NCBI RefSeq assembly: GCF_026210795.1
Contig: NC_089460.1
Span: 2,194,501 to 2,258,500 of the forward strand
Length of the DNA stretch: 64,000 nt
Source: Rhizophagus irregularis
Lineage: Eukaryota > Glomeromycota > Glomeromycetes > Glomerales > Glomeraceae
Reading direction: 5' to 3'
The translations under genes were made by a program, and so were the position numbers. The notes below the pieces were generated by a model. That model ran no database searches, was not told where the DNA came from, and worked only from the letters and a program-made list of their open reading frames with translations. Of the stretch, positions 33,692 to 48,600 are shown piece by piece; position 1 is the first letter of the stretch; the number at the start of each line of letters is the position of its first letter.

Positions 33692-34894
33692 ATGAATAAT
33701 TTTATTCTATTTAATATACTTAATGTTGTAAAAACATCCGAATTCACGATATCGACGACTTGTCTAATTCTAGGTATGTTTATCTCACGAGAAACATTTT
33801 TTAACATCAATCATCTTTTATCATTCTCTTCTAATCTCAAAATTTTTACGTAGAAACACTTCTTATAGATGCATCATCGTCACAAAAGTATAAAGAAATA
33901 TCATCATTGTAAGTTTCATTTTTCGTAAATTATTTTATTATCGGAGGAAAAGCAGAATAAACGTAGGATTAATTATATTAAATAATTTTTTATTTATTTT
34001 AGAGAATCTCATATATTTTCGGGTTTCTTTGGAACCATTTTATTAGTTGGCGTATTTATAAGTGGTAATTTAATACGCGTAGTTTACGTTATACGTTATA
34101 TATGTTTTTACTTGCACGTGAATTTTTTTTTTTAACCAATTTTTCGCGTTATTCACGTTATCCTCATTATCCTCAATCTTTGATCCTTGATTTTAATATA
34201 GGACTTTATTGTTTTGCGAGTAATGGACTTAAAAAATCCGATATTGGAATTAATAGGTACATAAAATTATAAGATTTTTAGTTGTGTGAACAATTGAACG
34301 AGTGAGTGAGCGGGGGGAGGGTGAGGTTTTGGTAGGAATATTGCAAACTTCTTCATGGAATATAATAGAGGATTGGGAAACTAACACATCTTTTTTTTTT
34401 TATAGCGCCGTTGGCATATTATGGATATTTTACAGTAAGCCCCTTTTTCGTAAATTTTTTTTTTTTGACTTAAATTTCAGCAAGTTTAGCTAATAATCAT
34501 TTCTTAATTTCGAACTAACCATTTTGATTATTGTCCTCCTTGCCAATCAAATGCTCTAAAAAAAAAAAATAATTTCATAAAAAAAGCTCTATTAAAACTA
34601 CATTATTACATAGCGATTCACTTGTCAGATTATTACAAGTACAATACTTCAATAATACCCTCAACAGCTTGGATGATTCGTGTAGGTTATAATACATATA
34701 TTTTAACAATATTACTAGGATTGATTAATATTATATTATATTTTATTTCTACCATAATATTATGGAGATTGTTGAAAAATGAAAATGGTTTCGTTATGAA
34801 TGATAACGATCTCGTTATAAATGATAATAAAACCATTAAAGAGAATAATGATAAAGATTTAGAAAAACTTAGCATCACAGAGTCAAAAGTATAG
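33692..34894 (+). CDS. Small multi-pass membrane protein (~196 aa), six exons
   Basis: Exons are 33692-33773, 33854-33908, 34003-34064, 34202-34256, 34406-34434 and 34587-34894. The first four introns are GT-AG with T-rich acceptors and compatible phases. Exon 5 is only 29 nt. The product has hydrophobic segments at about residues 4-27 (interrupted), 49-71 (SHIFSGFFGTILLVGVFISG), 84-96 and 130-154 (YILTILLGLINIILYFISTI), then a charged Asn/Asp/Lys-rich cytoplasmic-type tail. It is a probable tetraspan, MARVEL-like in outline, but no family motif is certain. Uncertainties: an in-frame ATG at 33668 would add eight residues, and the acceptor of the last exon (poor, AAAAAAAG at 34586) was chosen by phase. 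The better CAG at 34480 would need a one-base shift before a 12-A run (34558-34569). Confidence 0.6.
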
Positions 34895-36084
34895 TAGAAT
34901 AGTTTTTTTTTTAAAAAAAAAACGGAGGGTAAATATTATTTTTAGGGTTTGATTTAATTATAATTTCTTGGTTTTTTTTTTATTTTCGTTAAAAAAAAGC
35001 ACTCTTTCGTTAATAATTGTAGAATGAACAATAGTGATAGTATTTTTATATTGGTTAATTCTTTTGTAATTTATCTTCTCCCTGTTAATAGACTTAAATA
35101 AAAAACCGTATATATTTGACATTTGTAACGACTTCGACTGCAGTATTATTTTAAGATCCGTCGAACTATATAATTTTTTATGTCTTTGCTAGCCTTTCCG
35201 TCAAAGTCATATAATTAGGTGATTGGAATTCCACTTTGAGGTTTAACATATCCTTCTGGAAAGAGCGTTGAACTTGAATTATATATCTGTTATTATAATG
35301 TACCGAATTTAGAACCATGAATTAATTTTAAAATAATACTTTAAAATATGATATTTTAAATAAAGTTGTATATAATGTTTTCTCGCAATACTTGCAATAA
35401 ATTACATAAATTACATTTCTTAATTTGCGTTTTCCTAATTTTTTCCTTGAATCTTTTGATTTCCATAATTTTGTAATGAGAATATAAAATAAATTTTATA
35501 AATTCATTAATTTTTAAAATAATCAAAGTTTTTCCTCATTTTTTTGTACAAATCAGAAAGACGAACTCAAGAATATACTATCAATAAAAATTATCGGATA
35601 AATTTTATTCAATAACAGAAGTAAACTGTAAAAGGAACAAGAAAGTAAAGAAAAGGAGCAAATATCATAATGTAAAAATATTATAATTTTATATAAAGTA
35701 AAATTTTTCCCCGTTTAAAAAAAAAATTTACCGAGTAAAAACGAACTAAAAAAAAAGTTTTTTTTTTTTTATGATTCACGTGAATAATTTAAAAGATTTT
35801 TTTTTCGGTTTAATAAATTTCTTAATTTCATACATAATTCCGGCCAAAAAAATTTAATTTTTTTTTCACAGTAAATCTTTAACGCTATCACGTGCAAGTG
35901 CATAACTCCTAAACTCGGGCCAGTTCGTACGTTAAATATCGTACACCCCCACGGCCCCACTGTACGTTAAGGACACCCAATTCCATAATACCTATAAAAA
36001 ATTTTTTCAGAAAAATGATCACGTGTCTGAGTTTCTTCGGACTGAAAACTAGAAAAAATGATCATTTATCGGAGTTTTTTCCAG
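34895..36084. other. Intergenic, no gene found
   Basis: AT-rich. A short GC-richer patch at about 35880-35990 (ACTCGGGCCAGTTCGTACG, CACCCCCACGGCCCCACTG) has a small minus-strand ORF that lacks support. Its origin is unclear. Confidence 0.45.
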
Positions 36085-36715
36085 AATTAATGCCACAATA
36101 ATGCTACAAGTCCTAATGCTACAAATTCTAATGCTATATAATATTCCTATAATTGGATACACACCTCTATAATTCTATAATATAATGCCACAACCTAAAT
36201 CCTAATTCTAATGCTATACAATATTACTATAATAATGTCACAAGCCTACAAATCCCACAAATCCTTATTCTATATTCTAATGCTATATAATATTGCTTTT
36301 TTTGGATGATACACAACTCTATAATTCTATAATGCCGATAATTTTAATGCCACAATCCTACAAATAATTGGATACACAACAATAATGCCACAAGCCCACA
36401 AATCCCACAAATCCTAATTCTATATTCTAATGCTATATAATATTACTATAATTGGATGATACACAACTATAATTCTATAATACCGGTAATTTTTAATGCC
36501 ACAATTCTACAATAATTGGATACACAACAATAATGCCACAAGCCCACAAATCCCACAAATCCTAATTCTATATTCTAATGCTATATAATATTACTATAAT
36601 TGGATGATACACAACTATAATTTTAATGCCATAAATCCCACAAATCCCACAAAAGCCACACAATCCTAATTCTGTAATGCTATATAATATTACTATAATT
36701 GGATAATAAGAAATC
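36085..36715. repeat. Minisatellite, ~146-bp unit, about four copies
   Basis: Units share CCCACAAATCCTAATTCTAT, ATTCTAATGCTATATAATAT, TACTATAATTGGATGATACA and AATGCCACAA. Two adjacent units (starting near 36402 and 36548) are nearly identical; outer units are shorter or diverged. Sub-motifs AATGCCACAA and TCCCACAAATCC also repeat within units, so higher-order structure is present. Confidence 0.85.
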
Positions 36716-39700
36716 AAAAATTTCAAAAAAAGTAACGTGACAATACATAAAAATTTTTTTTTCGTGAAACGATAAAAAAATATACATGGGCTGATTTTAA
36801 AAAAGAAAAAAACGTGAAAAATTGATTGGATCATACCCGTTGTTTAAATAGGGGAACAAATAAAAAAGGAAGAGGTACAACATTATTATCTTTGAGACGG
36901 CCGAAATGTTTTCTTTTTTTTTCTTTACGAATACTTTAATGAAAAGCCAATGAAATACCAATCAAAAACCCTGCATATAAGCATAAGTTATAACGTGGTA
37001 TTTTTTTACTGCTTACAAACTAAAATTGATGATCATAATCATTTGTAATAAAGAAATCTTGAAGTAAACAATATCTTCATCTTAAAAGATTATTTTTAAA
37101 ACTTGATTTTTTATTTTGAGGCATATGATTCGTATTATGTAAATAAATGTATTACTTTATATGTCTTTATGATTGTAAATGCAGTAATAAGAAAGGGATT
37201 TTCAATTTAAAAAGATATATATATATAAATATAATCGGGGGTAAATCAAGATATTTAAGGTTCATTAAAAATTAATGAGATCTTTTTTGAATGGAAGTAA
37301 AATAATTTTTGTATTATATAATCGAAAAAAGAAATTTCTGACAATATGAAATATTATTATCACAAAAAAGGTCGTCGCCGTTAGCCGTTGATTGAACAAA
37401 ATACTGAAACTAATAAAATTTGTGAAATATCTGTCTAGTCTAGTGTAATATCATATATGTGTGCATGTACATACATTATTTCTTTATGTAATCAAAAAGT
37501 TCCAAACAATGTGGGGAATGAGGATTCGAATATTATTATTATGAGAAAGTAATTTCCACGGGTTTATTTTAAACCCTAAATACTAAATCTAATAGGCCTT
37601 TCAATAAAGAATTGCATATTTGTTTATATCGAAAGGAAAGAGATAACGAATATAACGAAACAACAACAAGTAATGTTTCGCCGAAATGCGAAAAAAGACA
37701 AAGATTTACTTTGACTTTTATCAGTAAAGCCAATGATACATGCCAAGTTCACATGCTATACAGGAAAAATCTCAATTAAGAATGTCGTTCAATCAACTGT
37801 ACATTTATTTTTCTTCAAAGAATAGTGATAATAAACTAAAATCTTTAAAGTCGTGATATTAAAACTTTTTTTTTTTTCAAAACCCCTAGAAATGATCAAT
37901 CTTCGGATAATATAACACAATATATTAAACTTTTCTCAGTCTTTTTATTCAATCGTGACATTTTAAAACTTTGACCCCTTAGAAATAATCAATCTTCGGA
38001 TAATGTAATAACAATATATTAAACTTTTTTCAGTCTTTTCATTCGTTTCATAAAATAAAATTTAATATTCATCTTATTTTGATAAAAAAAAAGGTTAATC
38101 TGAATAAATTAAGGTTATTATTATTATTATTATTATTTATTATTTTTATTTATTATTATTATTAATATTTATATTATTTATTATTTTTTACCCCTAAATT
38201 AATGCAAGTTAATCCAAATCGGCCATTTTTTTTTTTATTAATATTAAAATGGAAATAATGAAATTAATAAGATTAAAATTCCAATAAAAACCATTAATTC
38301 ACTTAATACCAGTATATCCAGGATGTTTTTAATTTTATATTCATTTCCAAAAAAGTAAATATTATATAAAATTGTATACAAGGGGGTGGGAAGAATAAAT
38401 GTTAAAACGCGTTTAATATCATATAATTATAGGAGTATTATGATGATAAAAAAAGTTAATTTTGTCCTTTTTTTTTGCCGGTTTTTTAAAGTTTATTTAA
38501 TATATCACCAATATATCACTTTTTCAAAAAAAAAAGAAAAGAAAAGGAAAAAGAAAAAGAAAAAAAAAGAAAGGAAGGAAAAAGGGTGTAACCGAATGTC
38601 ATGTTACACAGTCGTAAAATTAATTTAACGGCATTTTAGCTGCATATCTTTCTTGGCTGTCAGAACGGTCTTATTTTGACATTTTTAATTATGCAGGTCA
38701 ATATCAAAGTGTTTCAAATAAAAAGTAACGCGAAAAAGTATCTAATTCAATCTTTATAAGTTTCTTTGATTATTGAAAGAAAGAAAGAAAGAAAGAAAAA
38801 GAAACGAAATAAAGTTAATTATGTATAATGTATTAATGTATATTACTGTACTTTATGTTAACAAAGAAAAATTTTTTACTTTATTGATCGACAAAAACTT
38901 TTAGTTGTCTATTAACTAAAAAAAGATTAACAGAATAAATTGATGGCGTCGATACGATTCTCTGATTGTCAGTACACGAGATCTCTGTTTTAGGAGCTTT
39001 CAATATTGCGTAACGGGAAAACAGGATGTTTTTTTATAAAAAAAAAAAGAATATGGATGAGGAGAGAGAATATAATAATAGTAACAAGGGATAAGGATAA
39101 TAAATGTAATTAGGGTAAAATACGTAATAAGGTTTGAACTTTGAAATGTCAAATGAATGAATGTAATAAGGGTGAAGATGATTTGTAATGAGTATAATAA
39201 AGTTCAAATATGATCGTAATAAGGGTAATAAGCGTAATTTAAACAATGAAAAATTTATATATATGAGTGTAATAAGGGTAATCATAATAAGGAGTAATGA
39301 GAGTAATAAGTAATAAGAATATAAGATTGATAAGAGTGATAAAAGTCAATTGGTGGATAATTATACATTTGATCATTCATTCGCTTGCGATGCGATTATA
39401 CAAGGGATAAGGGATATGATACAATTCAATCGCGTTTATAATTACAATGGTATATACAAACAGTATAACAGCATATTACTAATGCATTTATAACCCATTT
39501 TTTAACTTTTTCATATGATTCCCTTATTAATTACCTTACTTTTACTAATCATTGATTTCGTTATTGATATTTACGCGTTGAGATTTCAATCAATTTACAT
39601 GTTATCATGTTATCATATTCTTTTATAATTTTAGTGAATTACATTTTATAATTGTTAATATATAAGTAATATAAGTTGTCACTTTTACATATCACATTTT

Positions 39701-42109
39701 AGAAAAGGGGGAAAGTGTCAAAAACTTTACATGTTACAATTTTAGAAATTCTTTTTGGCGTTAGTTTAAAAAAAAATAATGGGGAATTTTTCGCTGATAA
39801 TCACCTTAATGAGACCTAAATCGGATAAATGAAAGGAGGTATATATGAAAATGATAAGCAAAAAGGTCAGAAAATTGAAACCATATAGATTGACTATCAA
39901 AATTGATTGAAGGAATAGAAGCATAAATAGGATAAATGAATATTTTAAAGAAAATTATCGAATGAAGAGAATCAAGGGGTTTTTGGATGACGTTTCAAAA
40001 CTTGATGGAGATCTAACCTTTAAAATAATTTTTTAATCACAAGATTATGCAAAAAAAAAAAGAACCCAAATTTTTTTTTTAAATAGCAAATCAAATTTAA
40101 ATAAGGTAAAATAAGCGGTTCGTGCTCAATTGCATTACTATTTATATCTTTATTAATGCAAGGATTTTCAAATTTCATTTTATAATAATAAAAATAGCAT
40201 TCATATAACATTTTTTTTGAACAATACTATGAAGATTTCATTTTATTTAACTAAAAAGAGTATTATATATATTAGAAACATTAATATCATTCATGTTACC
40301 TTATAATTTAGATAATTTGAGGATCACTTTTCAGAAAGTTTTACGCAGCAGTAGACAGGACATATTTATTTATTTGTTTATATCGTAGGTTACCCGAGCG
40401 AAAACTTTATAGTGATTTTAAAAAAAAACGCAACCCTCTTTATTGATATCACAGTGATTTTCAAATAATAACGTATGCGGTAGAATTTCAATATTTAATT
40501 GACATACCAAAGAAACCTAAAGTTATTCAACTATACAAAATGCGGTGTAAACCTAATAATAATAATAATATCATTTAATGAAAGATTTGTATAAATTATA
40601 TGAAATTATACAAATTATACATATGGAAGAACAATTAAAAATATAAAAAAAATATAATTTTATAAATTAAATAAATATTTCGCGTTACAAATAATAATTT
40701 CTTAATTCTTAAATAAGATTGGATTATCGAATATTTTACGTGTACATTCATTTATCTATCTATCTATCTATCTATCTATTTTATTAATATTCTTCTTTAG
40801 AGTTATAAAACTTATTGTATGGATATATATAAATTTTAAGTTCGCTATAATTAATTTTTTTGTGGGGAAAAAAAAAAAAGTTATTAATAAAGATATTAAT
40901 AACCTTAAAAAAACTACATAAACTACATAAACTTTATATCCAAATTTTAAATTTTATATCCGTATTCATTTTATATACTATTAACTTATTTTGTATCATT
41001 CCGATAATCAAGGCTAGCTTTAATTTAATAACTTTAAAAAATTTGAAACATTTAAAATGTTTGATTATTTTAAGTTGAAAATAAGAAATGAAATAATTAA
41101 CAAATACTTTTTCTTTCCAAAAGAATTTTCCCAGGTACAGAAAAAAAAAAATTTTATTGTACGATATCAAATTATTATTATTAAGACGATAAATTTTTGT
41201 TACAATTAGAAAAGAATCGTACGATACAAATTTGTTTATTTTAATTTTTTTTTTTTTGGATTACATAAAATGAGTCACAAAAAAAAAAAGAACTTTTTTT
41301 TTCTCGAGAAAACAAAAAAAAAAATACTTGATTATTAAGTTTCAATATGTTACATATTTCTAAAAAAATCTTGATGGCTTTTTATTTACCGCAGTTCTAA
41401 AATTATAGGAATTTTGGCGGTAAATGTGAGATGATCTGCAAGTCATACGTAGATGAATCTTATACGTCTATATTAATAAATAAATACTGTATGTATATAT
41501 AAGAATTACCTACTTTGGGCAAATTTTCAACTTTTAATTTCTTACTTTTTTTTATTCTTTTTGAAAAAAAAAAAAACTCTATATATGCAGATAAGGCTTT
41601 CGCCGCAATTCTTTTTGAGAAACCTCGTGAAAACTCAAAGATAGAGTTCCGACTATACATTATTTAGTATTAATTAATATTATTTTAGAGTGTGATTTTT
41701 AAAATTGTAAACAGAAACAAGGTCAACATTTCTTTTTAAATACTTATTATCATCTTTTAATCAACTTTATTTCATCTTATTATCATCATATTATCATATT
41801 ATCTTTAAACTTATGTGATGATTATTTTTGTTCATGAAGAAAGAAAGATGCATAACAGCTGTACATATTTATTATAGAAATGTAATACTATACTTGTACC
41901 CCCGTAACAATATTCTAAATTAAGAAGTCAAGCCTAAAAAAAATAATTTATGTTTAAATGTTAATTATTTTCTTTGAATAGAGAAGAAAAAGATTAAAGG
42001 ATTATTATTAAAAAGATTTTATTACGTTTTAATTCTCCTGCATTTTTTTTTTGTTGTTGTTAAAAGAATTTACACGCGTTATACACTTATAAACTAGAAC
42101 GATTTCGGT
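36716..42109. other. Intergenic desert (~5.4 kb) with simple repeats, no gene found
   Basis: Contains a TTATTATTATT tract (38113-38185), a purine tract of AAAGAAAAGG type (38526-38582), a GAAA microsatellite (38776-38803), scattered GTAATAAGGG phrases (39060-39350) and a clean (CTAT)n tetranucleotide microsatellite (40752-40780). All ORFs here are Phe/Tyr/Lys-rich by composition and none has splice or domain support. Confidence 0.5.
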
Positions 42110-42495
42110 ATATAACAATTAAACGATTATATATTTATACTTAAACGATTATATATTTATACTTATATGAATATATAGTTTACTTATACTTATACGATTA
42201 TAAACTTAAACGATTATATATTTATACTTATACGATTATATACTTATACTTATACGATTATATACTTGTACTTGTACGATTATATACTTATACTTATACG
42301 ATTATATACTTGTACTTGGACAATTATATACTTATACTTGTACGATTATATACTTATACAGTTATATTTATACGATTATATACTTATACTTGGACGATTA
42401 TATACTTATACTTGGACGATTGTATACTTATACTTGTACGATTATATACTTATACTTATATAATTACTTATACTTATACAATTAATACCTATACA
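42110..42495. repeat. ~22-bp minisatellite (GATTATATACTTATACTTATAC)
   Basis: About fifteen units follow the pattern ACGATTATATACTTATACTT, with T/G variation (TTATAC versus TTGTAC or TTGGAC) and occasional half units. ORFs of Tyr/Ile/Leu repeats through the array are by-products. Confidence 0.9.
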
Positions 42496-42524
42496 ATTAT
42501 ATACTTATACAATTATTACACTTA

Positions 42525-42640
42525 CGATTATAGTATCCATAGTATCCATAGTGTCCGTAGTATCCGTATCTATAGTGTCCGTAGTATCCGTATCTATAGT
42601 ATCCGTATCCGCATCCATAATATAGTATCCGTAGTATCCG
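42525..42640. repeat. Short tandem array of TAGTATCCGTATC units
   Basis: About ten units of AGTATCCGTAGTATCC and ATAGTGTCCGTAG type follow directly after the 22-bp minisatellite. Unit length is about 9-12 bp. It is non-coding. Confidence 0.8.
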
Positions 42641-45600
42641 ATATTTCATATTTGCGCGTTATAACTTATAATCGTTGGTTGTTGAATGAACTTAATAAAT
42701 ATAAATCAAATAACTAATATGTTAGTTATTCATGCATTCTTTAGGTGCGCCATACAGCACGAGCATGTAAATGTATTAACTTGTTTAAATTTGTAATTCT
42801 TCAGGAACGTCAATTATTAACCCGCATAACTTTATGCTGCGCCAATTAAGTCTAACTTGTTTTGTAATTTCATAACTCTTAAAATTTTTTTTTTTTCAAA
42901 TTCGGTTTCTTTTTTAAGATTAATTTAAGAGAGAAAAAAAAAAATTGTAATGTAATGCGTACGCGTATTTTAACAATAGAGAAAACCAGCCAAAAAATTT
43001 TATTTTGTAAAGCGATTATCTGATTGATTATGTGTAAGGGCATTTTGTACAAACATTTTTTTTTTTTATTATTATAATATATACCTTAATTACTCTATTA
43101 GGTAAAAAAAAAAGGAATAAATAAAAAAAAATAAAATAAAAAAAAATGCGGGGTAAAAAATTTCCCATAAATATTTATTGTGTATTTTTTTAAAATAAAC
43201 ACTTGTTGCAACCCATGATTACTTTTTAGGGTATGGTCAGTATGGCCCTTTTTTTATTACCCATAAAAAAAAAATGCATAAAAAAAAAAATACATATATA
43301 TATATATATAAAAATACATATATAATAAAAAATATTTATATTATTTATATGCTAAATAAAGACAGTACTTCAAAATAAAAAAAAAAAAGGTGTCAAAAAT
43401 AAAATTCTCGGCATCCAATTTTTCGCCATTATCACAGACCACACACAATTTAAGGGAATCCCAAGGAAAAAAAAAATTTTATTTATAAAGTCAATAAATA
43501 AAATAAATAAACATTTGGTATTACGTTACTACGGCTTAAATAATTTATACCATACCAAAAAAATATTAGATAAACTTAATCACGAAATCACGTGTAGTAA
43601 TTTATCGTAGTCTAGAATTTGGGATTGATAACCTGCTTAACCTGCTGACCCTTTTTTGATAATAATCATATGTTTCTATCGTTCCTCATTTATGGGTAAA
43701 TTTGACATTTTTTTTTTTTATTGTTTTGATTTATTGATTTATTGATCATTCGGATTTTTTTTTTCTTATTTTATTGATTTATTTGATTATTGATTTTGAT
43801 TCATTTGATTTTTTGAATCAATATTCCTAAATTATTCAGATTTTTGATTGATTTATCGATTTTTAATTTGATTTAACCATGATTGTTATACAAAAATTAT
43901 TTAAAATTATTTTAATTCCTATCCTAGGTCACTTGATTGACTTGATTGAACTTGATTGTAAAAAAAAAAAGTTAATAATAAATAAAAATAATAATTTTTT
44001 ATTACAATAATAATAATTTTTTGTTACAATTTTTTTTTTTGTTAATATTATTATCAATTTATCATATTAGTAAAAGTTATACCAAATATGGTATATATTA
44101 TATATATTTGTAATCCTCATATGAATAATTGAATTTTTTGTATATATGTTTATCAATCAACGATCATTTATACAAATATGTAAAAAAAAGAACTTTTTAA
44201 TTTAAAAAAAAAAATTAAAAATTTTCTAACAGAAAAAAAAAAGGGAGGGGAAAATCAAAATTATCAATCAAAAAAAAAAGAAGTTCCAAGCCACTAATGT
44301 GATTTCAACATGTTACCGTAACTATTAATAAAATCAAAAATGGGATTGCAGGATTTGTGTGGGAAAAAAAAAATTTTTTTTTTTTTTTGCGTTTCAGATT
44401 ATGTATTAAACAGCAAACTTTATCAACTTTATCAGGGAAAAAGATCTAAAAAAAAAAATATTTCGCGTATTGGGATTAATTAAAACTTCAAAAGACCAAT
44501 TTAATAAATTTCATTGTGTCAGGTGTTGAATATATAAATATTTCTTTCTTTTTTAACATTACACTTATTTCAAACATATTTAACAACTTTAATGGCAAGA
44601 CGATCAACTCGTTTAAATTTATATTCCAAACACTTATTATTATTTATTAATCTTGCTTGGTATCACTTTGAATAAGTATATAATATATTTTTAAAATGTT
44701 ATTGAAAATTTCTTTAAACGGAAAACCTTAACAAAGAACAAAAACATGTGATTGTCAATCCTAAAATTACACAAAGTTAAACAACAACGAATAAAGATGA
44801 CTATGAATTTTTTTTTGTGAGTAAAGAAGTAAGAATCGATTACTTTTAGAATTCGATTACTTTTCTTGATGATTATGAAAAAAAATTATTAAAGAATTTC
44901 TAAAAATTGAATAAATTAAAGTTTACATTTTTTGATTGACTTTGCAGATTAATATAAATAAATTATAATCGGTGAATGAGTTGAATGAGTCTGATTTTTG
45001 TTAAAAATATATAATATATATGTGGCTTATTTGTCTTTCTTGACCAAATAAATCTTTTAATTATAGATATTCGTATAACCCGTATTATATATATATACAC
45101 AATATATACAGTAAAAACTTGATTAACTTGATTTTAACTTTTAACGGTTAATTTCTTTAACTCATTTTTCTATGATTTGTTGGATTTTGTTTTCGCGTAG
45201 TTGGCGCAAGCTCCGCAGTTGTTCGGAATCATCACACAAAATCTCGGAATTACGAATCCGACATAAAAAAATGCAATAGAACAAATTATCAGAACATGAT
45301 TCTCAAAAATATCATGAAATGATATTTTTTTTTTTACATTTTCTATGAATTTCTATAAAAAGTAAAAATATTTTGTTCAACGGGAAACTTTTTCATTGTT
45401 ATGGATAATAAATTTTTTAATGTATGCTTTTGGATAAATGTAATGTATGTTTACTATTAATAAATAAATAAATACTCCGATGAATAAATGAATAATTTTA
45501 TTGTCTTTATATTACCTTTCTTGTACAAGATGCATATTTCAATAATATCACATAATGAACGGAAATAATGAATATACATATACTAAAATTGTTGTATTGT

Positions 45601-48600
45601 TGTTCATCGGTGGAAAAATACGGAGAATCGGGAGATACAGGAATAAACGGAGAAGTCAAATGAATCAAATGAATCAAATGAGTAAAATGAGTCAAATGGT
45701 CAAAATATTTTTTCTCATAGAAAATTATTTTATCTTTTTTTTTTTAAACCAATTAAAAATTTTCTTTGTTCTTTGGGGAAAAAAATATTTCTTAATTTGT
45801 AAATGAATCAATGAAATAACTTTAAAAAATATATTTTAAACAATGGTATTTTTTCTACGTATTTTACTTAGTGTATGTTACTAATAATTCAACGTGTGCA
45901 TGTGATATAACAAATTACAAAGTTCTAGGTTTTTAATTAACTAAATCCATTATTAAAATGTATATGATTCGGTAAGTCTAGAATCAAATAGGGGAATAAT
46001 CAACAATAAACATTATTATTCATGGATTGTCACTCGGCTTTTCTTTTAATTCTTCGGCTTTTATTTATTTCGGGAGAAATTATTTGACCATAAAAAATTA
46101 TGAAACAAAAAGGCTACAAATCTTAATAAATCAAAACTATTTTCCAATAATCTTAAAACAACAATAACATATTTAGCTAAGCAATCTTCTCTTGGAGATT
46201 TTTAGTCGACTTTTAGGGCTTATTATTAATTATATTTGATTTGCGGAATTTACCGAAATGATTTCCTTTTGCTTAGTAGTATCAAAACAAATAAACAAAT
46301 TTAAATTAGGTTTTATGGTTAAGTGACAAAATCATTTCCGTAGTTTTATTAAATGATGCGCCTCGTGAGTAATGTGAGTAATAAAGAAAGAAAAATATCG
46401 GTCATCTCCTTCATCTTACAGTTATAAAGAATTTTAAAATTTTATTACTGCGTATCAAAAATTTCCTTAATTAGAAATTTAGAATTCATTCTTTTCTCGA
46501 TAGAAAGATGTGTGAGAAAAATGTGAGAAAAATGAAAGATGTGAGAAAAAAAAGAAAGAAAGAACTTTTTTTTGTGTTTTTGTGTTTTTTTTTTTTTTTA
46601 GAATTCTAGAAAAAAATTAATATTATTTAATAAACAAAAATGGTTTTTTTAACAAAGTAAAAAAAATCATTTTTGGTATCACATTAACAAAACTGTTAGA
46701 AAAACCTTCATTTTTTATTTATGCAATATGCATCAACACGTTCAATTTCTTAATTAGGATTATTACTATATATTGTAACGGAATTTTTATTTCCTGGAAT
46801 TTGATAGAAACTAAACTAAAAATATTCATTTTATAATAATGTAAAAAAAAAAACTTTTTTTTTTTTTTCTTTTTGTTCTCAAAAAAAAATAACACCTACA
46901 TTTCCTTTATTGTATCACAAAATATTCATTATATTTTTTGTTCTTTCAAAAGATTTAAAAGATTTGTAATAAAAAAAAAAATTTTTTTTTTCTTGTGCCA
47001 AGGCAATACCGAGTTACTGACCCATAAGGTATAAGGCTTGGCACAGGTATTTTTTTGTTTGTGTATTCTTAATTAGTATGGTTGTTTTTAGAATCGATTG
47101 TTGGTTAGAAAAAGGTAAATCATTTTGAGTCATTCAAGAGAAAAAAAAAAATTTTTTTTTTTTTCGGATAAACAATTAAAAAAAAGGAAAAATCTTGTGA
47201 AATTTTTAATTATTGAATTTTCTTTTCTAAAAGTCACAAGGGTAAAGTTTTAAAAATAATATTCTCATAATAAGACATTCTCATAATAAAAAGATTCTCA
47301 TAATAAGATATTCTCATTATAAGAAAGAAATCATCTCATAATAATAAATAATAAACATTCTCATAATAAGAAAGTAAAGAAAGAAAATAATAATAAATCA
47401 AATGATAATGATGATCCTTCATTCATTTTCCTTTGTGACACTTATCATTTGATCAAAAAAAAAAAAATTGCCTCTTGTTTCGAATCTCGAACGAAATACA
47501 GTAAATAATAAAAATCAGCCAAAAAGGCGAATTCTTTTTATGAAACGTGTATCATATCACATGATATTCCCCTACTAAATAACATATGTGCAGTTTTATT
47601 TTTCTTTAATTTATAAATCGGTTTATAATTGTGTTACAGTTTACTTTGAAATTTCAAATATTCCATTTGTTGTTGTTTAAATATTAAAATAAGGAAATTT
47701 TCATGAAAATCTTCCTTTCAAATATCAATTATCATTTAACGGACATGAGAAAAAGTAAACTTTAACAAAGTTTAAAAAAAAAACTTCTATTAAGAAAAAA
47801 AAAACTGCTTTCATTAACTTTAATGAATCAAGTAAGGGAAATAATTTATTATATACCAATGTGCATTGCTTTACTTTGAATCTTTTCGCGTACCTTTTTT
47901 GTTTCTAATTTTTATTTTATTAATAAATTGAGTACAATGTTGTGATATTCCTAAAAAAGATGAAATTTCATTCATTCATTAAAGGGGATTATGAGACTTG
48001 ATGTTACACGAATTCTGGATCGATGAGAATTTTGAAAAAATTATGAGAATTTTTTAATTTATTACAAATTTACAACAACAATACAAAATACACCTACAAT
48101 ACTTGGTAAAAAATACTGTACATGTACGGGACAACATGTACGGGACAACATGTACGGACATAATTACGGATGTACTTTCAACATATAATCACATAACTGT
48201 ATGGGATGTACTTTCACATACAACATAATTTTCAACATAATATATAACGACACATACTAAACACATATTTTTTTCTTTATTTTCTTAAATGGAGAATTTT
48301 TTTGCAACGCATTTAACACGGAGAAATTTCTCCTAAAAAGCAAATCTATAATAGTAAATACATACATACATATTATACATATACACATAAACATAAAGAA
48401 AACTTTAAGTGAGAGCCTGCTTTTTTATTTACTTAATTTATTATTTTAAAGAAGTAAAATCGTATGACTCTCAGAATATAATCATTTGATTCATTTGATT
48501 TTTATGGTATTTTCACAATATGCATGCTTTTTTTTTAAAAAAAAAAGAACAATAAGATAAACCGTTCTCCGTATTGAATTGTTAAAATAAGAAAGATAAA

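Noticed and set aside
38386-38628. 80-aa ORF with a long Lys run
   Set aside because: It is the translation of a purine-rich simple repeat.
42266-42717. Tyr/Leu/Ile repeat ORFs
   Set aside because: Artefacts of the 22-bp and TATCC minisatellites.
45190-45265. tRNA-like fold (TCCG..CGGA and TCGGA..TCCGA hairpins)
   Set aside because: No acceptor stem, no proper anticodon arm and a poor B box, so not a tRNA.
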